Program-made: the position numbers and the translations under genes
In this document: in pieces, positions 44,301 through 53,824 of the stretch
Layout: the number at the start of each line of letters is the position of its first letter
Position numbering within the stretch: the stretch's first letter is position 1
The notes under the pieces: model-generated
What the model was told of the DNA's origin: nothing
Database searches by the model: none
The model's input: the letters and a program-made list of their open reading frames with translations, nothing else
From: an uncultured Candidatus Melainabacteria bacterium
GTDB taxonomy: Bacteria > Cyanobacteriota > Vampirovibrionia > Gastranaerophilales > Gastranaerophilaceae
Length of the DNA: 64,000 bases
Assembly (NCBI GenBank): GCA_934692665.1
Contig: CAKUUG010000003.1
Coordinates: 16,491 to 80,490, forward strand
Direction of reading: 5' to 3'

Positions 44301-44797
44301 AAAAAGAACCTACTATAGTCGATATAAAAATAAGTGCCTACATTCCTGATGATTGGGCACAAACGTATGAACAAAAGATTTTAGAATACAAAAGATTGTC
44401 AGACGCTTCTACCTTGTCAGAATTGGAAAATATGGAATTGAATTTCAAAGACAGATTTTCAAAAATTCCTGAATGTGTGGAAAATTTGATTAAATTGATT
44501 AAGTTAAGAATCATTGCAACAAGCGCAGGAATTATTTCTATCCGCCAAAATGGTGACCAAATAAGGATAAACACACCTTACAATATGCAAGAATGGTTTA
44601 TTTTGAAATCCAAAATGAACAAAAAAACCGCACAGTTTTTCACTTTTTCACAACCACCAAAAAATCAAGCAAAAACAAAAGGTATTCTTCTTATGAACAA
44701 AAATGAAGACGATTTTGATGAAATATTTAACAAAATGGCAAATTTGTTTTATGATATTACTGAGATAATAATGAATTTTAATCAAAACACTAGATAA
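41324..44797 (+). CDS. mfd: Transcription-repair coupling factor Mfd
   Basis: The 1157-residue SF2 translocase rescues stalled RNA polymerase and recruits UvrA. UvrB-like domains lie in the first 350 residues, and the RNA-polymerase-interaction domain around GEYVVHSIHGIGIYNG. Helicase motifs include ADVGFGKTEIALRA (Walker A) and LLVIDEEHKFGVRHKE (DExx box), plus QLRGRVGRSDRQAY near the C-terminal part. The C-terminal UvrA-masking domain is present. Length and order are normal. Confidence 0.95.
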   Translation: MSFDNINFSCINNFLNNNSKGNIVLSGLLSPFDLFLISYIKKTGKKILYVTPDEQSALKNQKDLENLLNIDSQVIPNQEISFYSELEKNYYIYQEQINTLLSKPDVVFAPVKSLLEKFNNENFYKNNIVDLKKGDTVDYSKITAKLVLMGYKRVTTVSDIGEFALRGDILDIYALNSNPYRIEFFADTIEDIRLFNPQSQKSFKNVEQARILPLYKFILNDNNKQNFKNKISKIKDENEFSSKIKEELIEKIEETGYFEGIEYYQNYFLDEDFSILDFLNDYIVIFKESTQIYSKYEYYDDFFNQNYKDALSSNFKLPLEKLNHFPIDFFKEKIKKFKVFSIDNFLNDDYDKIIEFSMSLPPIFSSNIKDISKLIKKSLNENYKIHICTNFPSRLKEIFDEVEIFSDDIIYHPDISTGGAISEDEKISQDKILILSDKELFNKHSRDITIKKYSSNKQSADFIDSINDIKIGEYVVHSIHGIGIYNGITKQIIDDIQKDYLEIQFQGSDKLFMPAEQINLLCRYRGSNTAPKLSKMGGTSWENIKAKAKKEVELVAYDLLDLYAKRKIAQGIEFLPDTPWQNEMEDNFEYTETIDQMKAINDVKADMEQSKPMDRLVCADVGFGKTEIALRAIFKAIMSGYQAAFIAPTTILTMQHFETLKERFEPFNVEIGLLNRFCSKKEQKQLIEKINNGTLDIVVATHRLLSEDIKFKKLGLLVIDEEHKFGVRHKEKLKKFKENIDVLSLSATPIPRTLNMALSGIKDLSVINTPPKNRLPIKTYVGEFSKTYVKNAINQELQRDGQVFYLYNRVETINRFKQTLEEIVPNARIMTAHGQMHEKELEEVICKFLNKEFDVLLSTTIIESGLDIPNANTIIIHDADKFGLAQLYQLRGRVGRSDRQAYCFCFYKKSKELNEQARKRLESIKDFTNLGSGYQIALRDIEIRGVGNILGTSQHGQMVAVGFDTYCNLLKECIEDIKHKQNKNPYDTAYKIKKEPTIVDIKISAYIPDDWAQTYEQKILEYKRLSDASTLSELENMELNFKDRFSKIPECVENLIKLIKLRIIATSAGIISIRQNGDQIRINTPYNMQEWFILKSKMNKKTAQFFTFSQPPKNQAKTKGILLMNKNEDDFDEIFNKMANLFYDITEIIMNFNQNTR

Positions 44798-44808
44798 CAG
44801 GAGGAAAA

Positions 44809-45984
44809 ATGAAGTTTACAAAATTGGCAGCAACCCTATTATGCTCAGTTGCATTATTATGCGGTTGCACAAAAAATACCGATGTAGTATTAAAAGTAAA
44901 CGATGCACAAATCACCAGAGGTGAATTTTATGGTGATTTTGAAAAATTGAAAGATGTACAACTCAAACAACTAAAATCGAGCTCGCCTGAAGAAAAGAAC
45001 TTCATAGCCCTAAGCCTAAAAGAAAGATACACAAACGATACAATCGTAAGAACTCTTTTAAAAGGTGAATTTGAAAAAAGAAAAATAGAAGCAACAGAAG
45101 AAGAAATTGCTGCAAAACAAAAAGACATAATTCAAAAAATAGGTTCTGAAGAAGAATTCAAAAAAATTCTAAAAGAAAACAATATTACAAAAGAACGTTT
45201 GCATAGCGACCTTGCAAACGAAGTAAAAATCGACAAATTAGCTCAACAACTAGCTCCAAAAACAATTTCTGATAAAGATGTACAAGCTTTCTACAATCAA
45301 AACAAAGAACAATTTAAAACACCGGAAACTGTTCATGCTTATCACATTTTGTTCAACACAAACCCTGAAGAAATAAAAAGAGCAATCGTTGACGCTGATA
45401 AAGAAGCAAAACTGTCTAATGCTGAAATAGAAGCAAAAGTCAAAGCTGAAGTAGCTTCTCAAGAAAAATTGTTTAACGAAGTTTATGCAAAAGTACAAAA
45501 AAATCCAAAATCATTTGAATCTTTAGCAAAACAATACTCAAAAGACCCCGGAACAAAAGACAAAGGTGGAGATTTGGGTTATATTCAAAGAGCTGACCTT
45601 GTAAAAGAATTTGGCGACGTTGCTTTTTCACAAAAAGTTGGCACAATTTCAAAAACAAAATCCCCATTCGGCGAACATATTATTTATGTTACAGACAAAA
45701 AACAAGCCGGCGTTCAACCATTGGCAAATATTAAAGAAAATTTGAAAGAATATTTAGAACAAAATTCTAAAACAGCAGCTTTAAGAAATCTTGTTGAAAA
45801 CTTGCAAAAAAGTGCAAAAATTGAATACGTTGATGAAAGCATAAAACCTGAATCAATAAAAAAAGATTTAGAAGAAGCACAGCAAAAATTCATTGAAGCA
45901 CAAAGAAAAAAAACAATTCCTGAATCTAAAATGAAAACTTTGTACGAAATGAAAGAAAAGCAAAAACAGGAAGAAAAGAAATAA
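44809..45984 (+). CDS. prsA: Lipoprotein foldase of the PrsA/SurA parvulin family
   Basis: The 391-residue protein has a signal peptide with lipobox LCGC (residues 17-20, lipidation at Cys20). A SurA-N-like helical domain follows, then a parvulin peptidyl-prolyl isomerase domain at about 170-300: ETVHAYHILF, FESLAKQYSKDPGTKDKGGD and FGEHIIYV. It would fold exported proteins on the outer face of the cytoplasmic membrane. The Lys/Gln-rich C-terminal helix is long. It has an AGGAGG ribosome site and ends at a terminator. Confidence 0.87.
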   Translation: MKFTKLAATLLCSVALLCGCTKNTDVVLKVNDAQITRGEFYGDFEKLKDVQLKQLKSSSPEEKNFIALSLKERYTNDTIVRTLLKGEFEKRKIEATEEEIAAKQKDIIQKIGSEEEFKKILKENNITKERLHSDLANEVKIDKLAQQLAPKTISDKDVQAFYNQNKEQFKTPETVHAYHILFNTNPEEIKRAIVDADKEAKLSNAEIEAKVKAEVASQEKLFNEVYAKVQKNPKSFESLAKQYSKDPGTKDKGGDLGYIQRADLVKEFGDVAFSQKVGTISKTKSPFGEHIIYVTDKKQAGVQPLANIKENLKEYLEQNSKTAALRNLVENLQKSAKIEYVDESIKPESIKKDLEEAQQKFIEAQRKKTIPESKMKTLYEMKEKQKQEEKK

Positions 45985-45991
45985 AAACCGA

Positions 45992-46018
45992 AAAACCGCC
46001 CTATTTAGGCGGTTTTTT
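45992..46018 (+). terminator. Intrinsic terminator after prsA
   Basis: AAAACCGCC (45992-46000) pairs with GGCGGTTTT (46008-46016), followed by T residues. Confidence 0.82.
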
Positions 46019-46036
46019 AATCACAAAGGAAAAAAT

Positions 46037-46504
46037 ATGGGACAAATAATCACTAAAGAAGAATTAAAAAAAGTAATAGAAAACCTAAAAAAACAAAATA
46101 AAAAAACAGTATTTACAAACGGATGTTTCGACATTTTGCACATTGGACACACAAGATATCTAAAAGCCTCTAAAAACTGTGGCGATGTTCTTGTTGTGGG
46201 GCTAAATTCTGATACTTCAGTAAAAAAAATAAAAGGCGAATCTCGACCCATTAATTCCCAAAACGATAGAGCAGAAATACTTTCTGAACTGAATTTTGTT
46301 GATTATGTAGTTATTTTTGATGAAACATCGCCTTCTGATTTGATTGATTTTATAAAACCTGATATCTATACAAAAGGTGCAGACTATACAATAGAAACAC
46401 TTCCGGAAGCTCCTGTTGTCAAAAAAAACAACATAGAAGTTCATTTTATAAAATTTGTTGAAGGAAAATCAACAACATCGGTCATTGAAAAAATAAGCAA
46501 ATAG
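46037..46504 (+). CDS. rfaE2: D-glycero-beta-D-manno-heptose 1-phosphate adenylyltransferase
   Basis: The 155-residue nucleotidyltransferase has the HIGH motif within TNGCFDILHIGHTRYL and the GLNSDTSVKKIKGESRP loop. GKSTTSVIEKI ends the protein. It makes ADP-heptose from heptose 1-phosphate. This is the standalone C-terminal half of HldE; the kinase half is elsewhere. ADP-heptose is used for LPS core or S-layer glycans, supporting a diderm envelope. Confidence 0.9.
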   Translation: MGQIITKEELKKVIENLKKQNKKTVFTNGCFDILHIGHTRYLKASKNCGDVLVVGLNSDTSVKKIKGESRPINSQNDRAEILSELNFVDYVVIFDETSPSDLIDFIKPDIYTKGADYTIETLPEAPVVKKNNIEVHFIKFVEGKSTTSVIEKISK

Positions 46505-46592
46505 TTTCAAAAACTAAAATCAACTATATTGACCATGATTTTTATTTTTAGTTTATAATATATTGTAGTAATAATTTATAATGAGAGGTGCC

Positions 46593-47882
46593 ATGACAAA
46601 TACGGTTAAAATTGATGACAAAAACATTGCAACAATAGAAATGACAATAGATTCAGCTATTGCAAAAAATTTATACGATAATACACTTAGAGCTTATGGA
46701 GCAAATATCAACATTGCAGGCTTCAGAAAAGGAAAAGCACCTGCTAACATAGTTGAAAAATATGTTGGTGCTGATAGAATCAAAGGTGAAGTTATTGATA
46801 GAATTTTTCCATCTGAATTTCAAAAAACTGTTCAAGAAAACAAATTAAACATTGCATTTCGTCCTGCAATCGAAGAAGTTGATTTTGAAATTGGAAAAGA
46901 TTTGAAAATCAAAGCAACTGTAGAATTAAAACCGGAAGTCAAACTCGGCGACATAAAAGATGTTGAAGTAGAATATACTGAATTTAAAAACCCTGAAAAT
47001 GCTCTTGATGAAGAATTGAACCAAACACAAAGACGTTTTTCAACTTTAGAAACAGTAGATAGAGAATCAACAAAAGAAGATACCGTCGTGTTTGATTTTG
47101 AAGGATTTGTTGGCGATGAAAAAATTGAACATGGAGATGCTAAAAATTATACTTTAGATCTTGCTAATTCAAACTTCATCCCCGGTTTTGCAGAAGGTTT
47201 AGTTGGACACAAAGCAGGAGAAGAATTTACAATCAATGTAAAATTCCCTGAAGAATACCACGAAGACAAACTTAAAGGAGCAGATGCTCAATTCAAAATT
47301 AAATTGCACGAAGTAAAAACAAGAAAACTTCCTGAAATAAATGACGAATTGGCTAAAAAAGCAGGAAAAGACACTCTTGAAGCTCTAAAAGAAGATATCA
47401 AAAAATACTTAGAAGCTGTTGAAACAAACAAAAACAATGCAACAAAATCAGAAGCAATCTTCAACAAAATCTACGAAACATCTGAAGTAAAAGTTCAAGA
47501 CACAATGCTTGATAGAGAATATGAAGCAATTGTTGATGAAGCAAAAATGCAAGCTCAACAACAAAACGCAGATTATGACAAACTCGTTGAAGCAGAAGGT
47601 AAAGACAATGTTGAAAAACGCTTCAGAGAAGAAGCTGAAAAAAGAATCAAAAATTCTTTAATTGTTGAAAAAATAGCATCAGTTGCTGACCTTAAAATCG
47701 AACAAAAAGACATTATGGACCATGTTAATCAAATGGCTGCAATGTATGGCATGGCTGCTGCACAATTGTTCGAAGAATTGAGAAAAAATCCAAATTCATT
47801 TGCTGCTATTTCTCAACAAATCACAGCAAACAAAGTAAATCAATACTTGCTCGATAACAACAAATTCACAGCAAAAGTTTAA
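46593..47882 (+). CDS. tig: Trigger factor chaperone
   Basis: The 429-residue ribosome-bound chaperone has the L23-binding signature GFRKGKAP in the N-terminal domain, an FKBP-type isomerase domain (DTVVFDFEGFVGDEKIE) and a helical C-terminal part. The ATG at 46593 is preferred because the upstream AUG at 46581 is followed by the AGAGG ribosome site. A TATAAT box lies at 46554-46559. clpP and clpX follow, the usual tig-clpP-clpX order. Confidence 0.94.
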   Translation: MTNTVKIDDKNIATIEMTIDSAIAKNLYDNTLRAYGANINIAGFRKGKAPANIVEKYVGADRIKGEVIDRIFPSEFQKTVQENKLNIAFRPAIEEVDFEIGKDLKIKATVELKPEVKLGDIKDVEVEYTEFKNPENALDEELNQTQRRFSTLETVDRESTKEDTVVFDFEGFVGDEKIEHGDAKNYTLDLANSNFIPGFAEGLVGHKAGEEFTINVKFPEEYHEDKLKGADAQFKIKLHEVKTRKLPEINDELAKKAGKDTLEALKEDIKKYLEAVETNKNNATKSEAIFNKIYETSEVKVQDTMLDREYEAIVDEAKMQAQQQNADYDKLVEAEGKDNVEKRFREEAEKRIKNSLIVEKIASVADLKIEQKDIMDHVNQMAAMYGMAAAQLFEELRKNPNSFAAISQQITANKVNQYLLDNNKFTAKV

Positions 47883-47888
47883 TTAATT

Positions 47889-47919
47889 AGCCACTCTGGT
47901 TAATGCTATCAGAGTGGCT
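47889..47919 (+). terminator. Hairpin between tig and clpP (terminator/attenuator)
   Basis: AGCCACTCTG (47889-47898) pairs with CAGAGTGGCT (47910-47919), ten perfect base pairs. Only three T's follow, so it may attenuate rather than stop transcription into clpP. Confidence 0.6.
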
Positions 47920-47965
47920 TTAACAAAAAAATAAGTTAAAATATAAAAGTGAAAGGATAAATTAG

Positions 47966-48556
47966 ATGAGTTTCGTACCTGTAGTTATAGAACAGTCATC
48001 ACGTGGAGAGCGTTCTTTTGATATATTTTCAAGATTATTGAGAGAAAGAATAATATTCTTGGGTACTCCTATTGATGATATGGTTGCAAATTTAATTGTT
48101 GCTCAAATGCTGCTTTTAGATTCAGAAAACCCTGAAAAAGATATTATGTTGTACATAAATTCCCCTGGTGGTTCTGTAACAGCAGGCTTTGCGATTTATG
48201 ACACTATGCAGCACATTAGAGCTGATGTTTCAACAATCTGCCTAGGCCAAGCAGCCTCTATGGGTGCATTCTTGTTGTCATCAGGTGCAAAAGGCAAACG
48301 TCTTGCACTGCCTCATTCCAGAGTTCTTATTCACCAACCATTAGGCGGTGCTCAAGGACAAGCAACTGATATCGAAATCCAAGCTAATGAAATTCTTAGA
48401 ATTAAAAAATCTTTAAATTCAATTTTAGCTTCTAACACAGGACAACCATTGAAAAAAATCGAAAAAGACACAGACCGTGATTATATCATGACAGCACAAG
48501 AAGCTGTTGAATACGGAATGATAGACAAAGTAATCACACTAGAAGATAACAAATAA
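47966..48556 (+). CDS. clpP: ATP-dependent Clp protease proteolytic subunit
   Basis: The 196-residue serine peptidase forms the tetradecameric chamber. The catalytic triad is Ser98 in [10 protein letters not shown], His123 in [11 protein letters not shown] and Asp172. Length is normal for the housekeeping paralogue. An AAAGGA site precedes the start and the clpX gene starts 20 bases after its stop codon. Confidence 0.95.
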   Translation: MSFVPVVIEQSSRGERSFDIFSRLLRERIIFLGTPIDDMVANLIVAQMLLLDSENPEKDIMLYINSPGGSVTAGFAIYDTMQHIRADVSTICLGQAASMGAFLLSSGAKGKRLALPHSRVLIHQPLGGAQGQATDIEIQANEILRIKKSLNSILASNTGQPLKKIEKDTDRDYIMTAQEAVEYGMIDKVITLEDNK

Positions 48557-48576
48557 TTTTAAAAAGGATATATATC

Positions 48577-49875
48577 ATGTCTAAAACCACTGATCCAAAT
48601 TTAAAATGTTCATTTTGCGGAAAAACACAAGACCAAGTTAAAAAACTAATCGCAGGTCCTGATGTTTGTATTTGTGATGAGTGCATTGAATTGTGTAATG
48701 AAATTCTTGATGAAGAATTGTTCAACATAAAACAAGAAGAAAAAGAACAAACGGAAGAAATTACAAAAGAATCTATTCCAAAACCACAAGAAATAAAAGA
48801 ATACCTAGACCAACATATAGTAGGTCAAGATGATGCCAAAAAAGTGCTTGCAGTCGCTGTATACAACCACTACAAACGTCTTGCACACAATTTGACTAAT
48901 CAAGATTCTGATATAGAAATACAAAAAAGCAACATTTTGCTTGTTGGACCGACAGGTTCAGGCAAGACTCTACTTGCTCAAACATTGGCAAAAATGCTTA
49001 ATGTACCTTTTGCTGTTGCTGATGCTACAACATTAACTGAAGCAGGATATGTTGGTGATGATGTTGAAAATATTTTGTTAAGATTGTACCAAAGTGCAGA
49101 TTATGACGCCAAAAAAGCAGAACGTGGCATAATCTACATTGATGAAATTGACAAAATTGCTCGCAAATCAGAAAACCCATCTATCACTCGTGATGTATCA
49201 GGAGAAGGTGTTCAACAAGCACTCTTAAAAATGATAGAAGGTACTGTTGCAAACGTTCCTCCTCAAGGCGGAAGAAAGCACCCGCACCAAGAATTTATAC
49301 AAATAAACACAAATAATATCTTGTTTATTGTAGGTGGTGCTTTTGTAGGACTTGAAAAAATCGTCGAAAGACGTGCAGGAACAAATTCTTCTGTTGGTTT
49401 TGGCACAGCTTCACTTTCTGCAGAAGAAAAAGAAAGAGAAAGCCAAAAAATATTGAAAAAACTTCAACCCGATGATCTTTTAAAATTTGGTTTGATACCT
49501 GAATTTATTGGTAGAATACCTATTTATACAGTATTAGACCCATTGGATGAAACAACTTTGAAAATGATTTTGACAAAACCAAAAAATGCCATTACAAAAC
49601 AATATGCTTGTTTAATGGATATGGATGGAGTCGAACTCAAATTTGAAGACGAAGCTATAGAATTAATCGCAAAAGAAGCTCTAAAAAGAAAAACAGGTGC
49701 GAGAGCATTGCGTTCAATTGTAGAAGAAATCATGCTCGATGTTATGTATGAAATTCCTTCAAAAGAAGACATAAAAGAATTTACAATAACGAAAGAGATG
49801 GTCGAAAAAAAGCAGCTTCAACAAACGGCAGAGATAGTTCAACTGCCGACAAAAAATAGAGAAGAAATAGCTTAA
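48577..49875 (+). CDS. clpX: ATP-dependent Clp protease unfoldase subunit ClpX
   Basis: The 432-residue AAA+ unfoldase has an N-terminal C4 zinc finger (CSFCGK and [10 protein letters not shown]), Walker [13 protein letters not shown] and Walker [11 protein letters not shown]. The IGF-type ClpP-binding loop appears as IGRIP. The sensor-2 segment TGARALRS is intact. It ends at a bidirectional terminator. Confidence 0.96.
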   Translation: MSKTTDPNLKCSFCGKTQDQVKKLIAGPDVCICDECIELCNEILDEELFNIKQEEKEQTEEITKESIPKPQEIKEYLDQHIVGQDDAKKVLAVAVYNHYKRLAHNLTNQDSDIEIQKSNILLVGPTGSGKTLLAQTLAKMLNVPFAVADATTLTEAGYVGDDVENILLRLYQSADYDAKKAERGIIYIDEIDKIARKSENPSITRDVSGEGVQQALLKMIEGTVANVPPQGGRKHPHQEFIQINTNNILFIVGGAFVGLEKIVERRAGTNSSVGFGTASLSAEEKERESQKILKKLQPDDLLKFGLIPEFIGRIPIYTVLDPLDETTLKMILTKPKNAITKQYACLMDMDGVELKFEDEAIELIAKEALKRKTGARALRSIVEEIMLDVMYEIPSKEDIKEFTITKEMVEKKQLQQTAEIVQLPTKNREEIA

Positions 49876-49890
49876 AATATATAAAAAATA

Positions 49891-49919
49891 AAAAAGACCC
49901 TTAATTTAAGGGTCTTTTT
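49891..49919. terminator. Bidirectional terminator between clpX and GT5-like gene
   Basis: AAAAAGACCCTTAA (49891-49904) pairs with TTAAGGGTCTTTTT (49906-49919). Both genes end here. Confidence 0.85.
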
Positions 49920-49926
49920 GTTGCAT

Positions 49927-52617
49927 TTATGCTTTTGTCAATTGTTTTTGAAAATTTTCCATATTCATTTTTTTAATTGTAGAATTGCTTGGATTTATAG
50001 CAGTTTTATTAATTGTAGGATTTGTTAGTTTTGATTTTTTATTCTTCAATATTTTGCGTCCGATTACAAAAGCGATTGTACCTATTCCCGCTATTGCGGC
50101 TGCTATACCTAGAGTTTTTGCAAGCGTTTTTGGATTAAAGGTAGAATTTTTTGAAACACTGCCTTTCAAATTTTCCAAAGCATCGCAGCTTCTTTCAAAT
50201 CCCTCTGCTTCTTTGTTTGCAGAAGTCAATCCCCAAACATTTTTTCTATAACAATCGAGAGCACTCATACCATTGTTGTATTTGGCATTGTTGTGCCATT
50301 CAATTTCTGCATTTTTTGCATTCATCATCATTCGTTTGTAGCCTTCTTTGTCATTTGTGTACAAATCAGCTGCTTTTTTTATGCATTCTGCATTTTCAGA
50401 ACCCAAAATTCTCACTCTTTCTTTATCAAGAGCAGCCCCTGTAAGGTTTTTGTCTAGTCCTAGAGTTTCAGGATTTGATAAAAACGCATGATGAGTCAAA
50501 AAACCGTTTTGGTTTGTAACTTCTTTACTGTCTACTGCAAGTGCATTGATGAAATTTGGAGAACCGCCTGTATTGTTTGAGATTACCGGCGTTCCACCGG
50601 CAAAAGATTCCAAAGGCGTAATTCCACAAGGTTCAAAACGGCTGGTTATATTTGTAAAATCAGCACATGCGACAGTTCTGTTTGAGAAACGACCGTTCAA
50701 GTAACAGATGTTGTCTTTGTATATTCCATCGTCCAATTCTTGAATTTGTTTCATTCTGTCTTTTATCATTAGCCAATCGGGTTCAGTCGATTCCATAATG
50801 CCTTTTGCTCTTGCTTCTTCAGAAATTTTCCAAGGGTCAGCACCGATAACAAATTTTGTATGCAATTTTTGTTCTTGAGGCACGCTTTCGTCTTTTAAAT
50901 ATTGCAAAAAGCCTTCAATCGTTGTTGGAAAACCTTTTTGGCTATCTGACCTGCCCCAGCTGATAAAGAGCATATCACCTTCTTTGTATGGAGAAATATT
51001 TCCCAAAACCGAAGCCCCATTTCTTATGTCGTTTTGGCTAAACAAAATTTCTTTTGCTTCATTTTCCGGTTTTGCAAGCACAGAAGACAATGAATTTATA
51101 AACCATTCTTTGTTACTTTGTTTCAAATTAAAAAACGCATCTTTGTTTTGTACTACAGTAGAATCAAAAGGCGTAAAACCTTTCATATCAAAACCTGTAC
51201 CACACCCGATTTTGCCTACTTTATCCAGCCCCAAACTCACCGCAGAAGAACCGTTTACGATATCTGTTGTCGGAATAGAAGCAAGGTCACGAGTAATACC
51301 AAGAGAGACTTCTTTCGTGTTAGGGTTTTTCATTTCACGTGCATAGTGTTTTGAAACAGTACCTGCAGTTGTATTGTATGGATTGTGCTTTACGCCTGCA
51401 ATAGGTATTTCACACATATTGTATTGACCATTTTCATCAAGAAAATCTCCAAAAATAGGTTTAAATATTTGATTTAATCTATTTAATTCTTCTTTGGTTA
51501 ATATTTCTTCAGGGCTGAATTTTCCGGAGCCGTTGTTTCTTTCTTTGGTCATTTTTTGTGCCATTTTTTGCACAAATTTATAATCGGCAGGGTTTTTCTT
51601 CAATTCATTTAAATCATTTTCAGAACCGACTATTTGCATAAAATCAATAGGTGAGCAATAATGTCCTTGATAATCAGGCCCCAAATTGTGATATGTCGCA
51701 TGGGTTCTAATACCCCTCCAATACTCATTTCCACGAGAAGACAATTCGTCAACTTCCATCATAAAAGGAAAAGCTTGTCTATCATGGAGCCAGTAGTTTC
51801 CGGGGTTGTAATTTTTAAATTCTTCTGTATTCATTTTTGGAATAGCATCTGCCGTCGCTCTGGTGAATCTTGTATATAGAGCGTCTGTGTGCAATTTTCC
51901 ACAATATGCACCTTCTGAATTGTATGCAGCACCAAATTTTGCAATTTCTGGCGTATGAACAATATATACAGGAGGATTTCCTTTTTGTCCGACTTCTGTG
52001 CCTTTGACTTTAAAAATATGATAAGGCGAAGAAGTTTGCGAAGTCATATCTTCATTTATTGTTTTTACAGCACCTTTTAAGCTCGTAGGCTCAATTTCTG
52101 CAATTTGTTTGTTTAATGGTGCAGATTTGTTGAGTCTTTGTTGAATGATAAATGTTTCATTTTCTTTTAGCTGGTATTCAGGATTTACTGATTTAAAACC
52201 TACTCTTTCCCCCAAATCCTCTAATTTTGCCCCTTTTGCAATTTCTTCCCGAACAGAAGGCTCAGCCACCATTACTCGAACGCCGCCTGTATCGTTTTCG
52301 CCGGAATAATAAGGAACAAATGTTCTTACATCCAATTTTCCTTCGTCAGAAAAAGCAACCGCCGCTTCGCCTGCAACGTTTCCGAGGCCACCTTTTTTGT
52401 ATATACTGTTTAAAATTCCTTGATACTCTGGAGCAATAGATGCAACTTGTGCAACATTTTTGTCTGTTCTAGCTCCAAAAGATAACAATATCGGGACATT
52501 TTGAGGTCTTTTAAAACTTAAATCACAAACGGGTGCAACTTGCTTCTTCGCTAAAGGCACAACCTTGTTATTGCCATAGTATGCGTGACTAACACCATAA
52601 AGAGCAGAAATTCTCAT
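49927..52617 (-). CDS. Membrane-tethered GT5-like (glycogen/starch synthase-like) glycosyltransferase
   Basis: The 896-residue protein has the GT5 N-terminal donor-loop signature KKGGLGNVAGEAAVAF and the C-terminal motifs WGRSDSQKGFPT and RFEPCGITPLESFAGGTPVI, which contain the catalytic Lys and Glu. The core is much longer than GlgA (about 480 residues). The extra parts are an N-terminal extension with two short motifs, LSFKR and LSFGA (about residues 33-49), a long insertion in the middle, and a single transmembrane helix near 836-853 followed by a short Asn/Lys-rich tail. The GGGAGGT ribosome site is strong. It probably transfers glucose from ADP- or UDP-glucose, but its product may not be glycogen. 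Confidence 0.78.
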   Translation of the reverse strand: MRISALYGVSHAYYGNNKVVPLAKKQVAPVCDLSFKRPQNVPILLSFGARTDKNVAQVASIAPEYQGILNSIYKKGGLGNVAGEAAVAFSDEGKLDVRTFVPYYSGENDTGGVRVMVAEPSVREEIAKGAKLEDLGERVGFKSVNPEYQLKENETFIIQQRLNKSAPLNKQIAEIEPTSLKGAVKTINEDMTSQTSSPYHIFKVKGTEVGQKGNPPVYIVHTPEIAKFGAAYNSEGAYCGKLHTDALYTRFTRATADAIPKMNTEEFKNYNPGNYWLHDRQAFPFMMEVDELSSRGNEYWRGIRTHATYHNLGPDYQGHYCSPIDFMQIVGSENDLNELKKNPADYKFVQKMAQKMTKERNNGSGKFSPEEILTKEELNRLNQIFKPIFGDFLDENGQYNMCEIPIAGVKHNPYNTTAGTVSKHYAREMKNPNTKEVSLGITRDLASIPTTDIVNGSSAVSLGLDKVGKIGCGTGFDMKGFTPFDSTVVQNKDAFFNLKQSNKEWFINSLSSVLAKPENEAKEILFSQNDIRNGASVLGNISPYKEGDMLFISWGRSDSQKGFPTTIEGFLQYLKDESVPQEQKLHTKFVIGADPWKISEEARAKGIMESTEPDWLMIKDRMKQIQELDDGIYKDNICYLNGRFSNRTVACADFTNITSRFEPCGITPLESFAGGTPVISNNTGGSPNFINALAVDSKEVTNQNGFLTHHAFLSNPETLGLDKNLTGAALDKERVRILGSENAECIKKAADLYTNDKEGYKRMMMNAKNAEIEWHNNAKYNNGMSALDCYRKNVWGLTSANKEAEGFERSCDALENLKGSVSKNSTFNPKTLAKTLGIAAAIAGIGTIAFVIGRKILKNKKSKLTNPTINKTAINPSNSTIKKMNMENFQKQLTKA

Positions 52618-52780
52618 ACGGGACCTCCCTTCAATATTTAATTTTTACAACACAATCTTGATTATCTTTATAATTCTAATATGGTGAATCTAATATGTAA
52701 ACACTCCTAAATATTAATTTTTGTTATTATCGGGCAATTTTTTTTCTAAAAAAAACTTTATTAATTTATAGGGGACAATC

Positions 52781-53749
52781 ATGGCAGATTCTATTAATTC
52801 AAATCAATCATCATTTGCAAGCGATTTAAAAAATTCGCTTTTATGCACTGCTGTTTTTACTGCACCCGGGGCAATTGGTTCTGTTATCAGAAACAAAGGT
52901 ATTAGAAACACTGTTTCTTCTCTTGAATTGGAAAATTTCAAAAAATTAAATTTATCTTTAAAAAATACCAATATGGATGTGTTCACAAGAAGTGTAAAAC
53001 TAGGTGAACAATATGACATAATGAAAAATGCTTCAAAAGAAGCCGCCAGCAAAGCAAAAGAACTGGCAAAAATGGAAAAGAAATTGACAAAAGCGTCTGC
53101 AAAAAACAGTTCAAAGCTTATAGGAGAACATGCTGAATTATTAAACCAATCTAAAGTAGCCCAACAAAATCTAAGCACTGTAGAAGATGCTGTAAAAAAC
53201 GGAAAACTTCTTACAAAAGAAGGAGGAGAAATAGTATCTGCTGCAGTTAGCAGCACAAAAAGTTCTTTTGGAAAAACCGCAAAAACTTTATTTAAGTCAG
53301 AATTAAAAAACAAAATAGTTTTAGGCATAACTGTTGTTGCAGCAGTACCAAGAATAATAGAAGAAGTTATACCAACGTTTAAAGAAAAAGGAATGGTCGA
53401 AGGTATGAAAGCAGCCGGAAAAGTTGCTTTTAGAACAGCAGCAGATTTTGTTTCTAATGCCGGATTTTCAGCAGTCGGCCGTACTATTGGTGCTGCTTTA
53501 GGTAGCGTTGTTCCAGGTATAGGTAATGCAATAGGCGGTTTGGTCGGAGATGCAATTGGCAGTTGTATTTCTATGCGTTTAACAAGCAAAATCTTTGACA
53601 AAAATAAATCCACAGATACAGCCCAAGATAAAAAAACAACTCAACAAACAGCCCCCGTTAATACGCAGAATATGGCTTATTCCAGACAAAAAGTCTGGAG
53701 TGATGACCCGAATTTGAATAGAAAAATTAACAAAGCTTTGAGCGTGTAG
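52781..53749 (+). CDS. Protein with coiled coil and glycine-zipper membrane segment, function unknown
   Basis: The 322-residue protein starts with a Ser/Asn-rich polar stretch and a hydrophobic segment (about 20-35). A long Lys/Glu/Ala coiled coil spans about 55-150. A strongly hydrophobic glycine-zipper region around 227-262 (GAALGSVVPGIGNAIGG, GDAIGS) is typical of membrane-inserting helices. It has an AGGGG ribosome site. The divergent GT5-like gene shares the intergenic region, and a pilin gene follows. The zipper resembles bacteriocin-immunity or pore-forming proteins, but there is no direct evidence of a toxin function. Confidence 0.55.
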   Translation: MADSINSNQSSFASDLKNSLLCTAVFTAPGAIGSVIRNKGIRNTVSSLELENFKKLNLSLKNTNMDVFTRSVKLGEQYDIMKNASKEAASKAKELAKMEKKLTKASAKNSSKLIGEHAELLNQSKVAQQNLSTVEDAVKNGKLLTKEGGEIVSAAVSSTKSSFGKTAKTLFKSELKNKIVLGITVVAAVPRIIEEVIPTFKEKGMVEGMKAAGKVAFRTAADFVSNAGFSAVGRTIGAALGSVVPGIGNAIGGLVGDAIGSCISMRLTSKIFDKNKSTDTAQDKKTTQQTAPVNTQNMAYSRQKVWSDDPNLNRKINKALSV

Positions 53750-53824
53750 CTTTTTTTAAAATACTTTTTTTTGTTGATGAAAATTTTTCTTGTATTAAAT
53801 ATACTTTTTTAAAAAGGGAATTTT

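Noticed and set aside
46581..46592. Upstream ATG at 46581 as start of trigger factor
   Set aside because: The AGAGG ribosome site lies after this ATG and fits the start at 46593, giving the standard N-terminus.
52804..53613. 269-codon open frame on the minus strand opposite the glycine-zipper gene
   Set aside because: It lies fully inside the plus-strand gene 52781-53749, which has a strong ribosome site. The antisense frame has none, and its composition (Phe/Ala/Ser-rich) is what an antisense reading of this AT-rich codon use gives.
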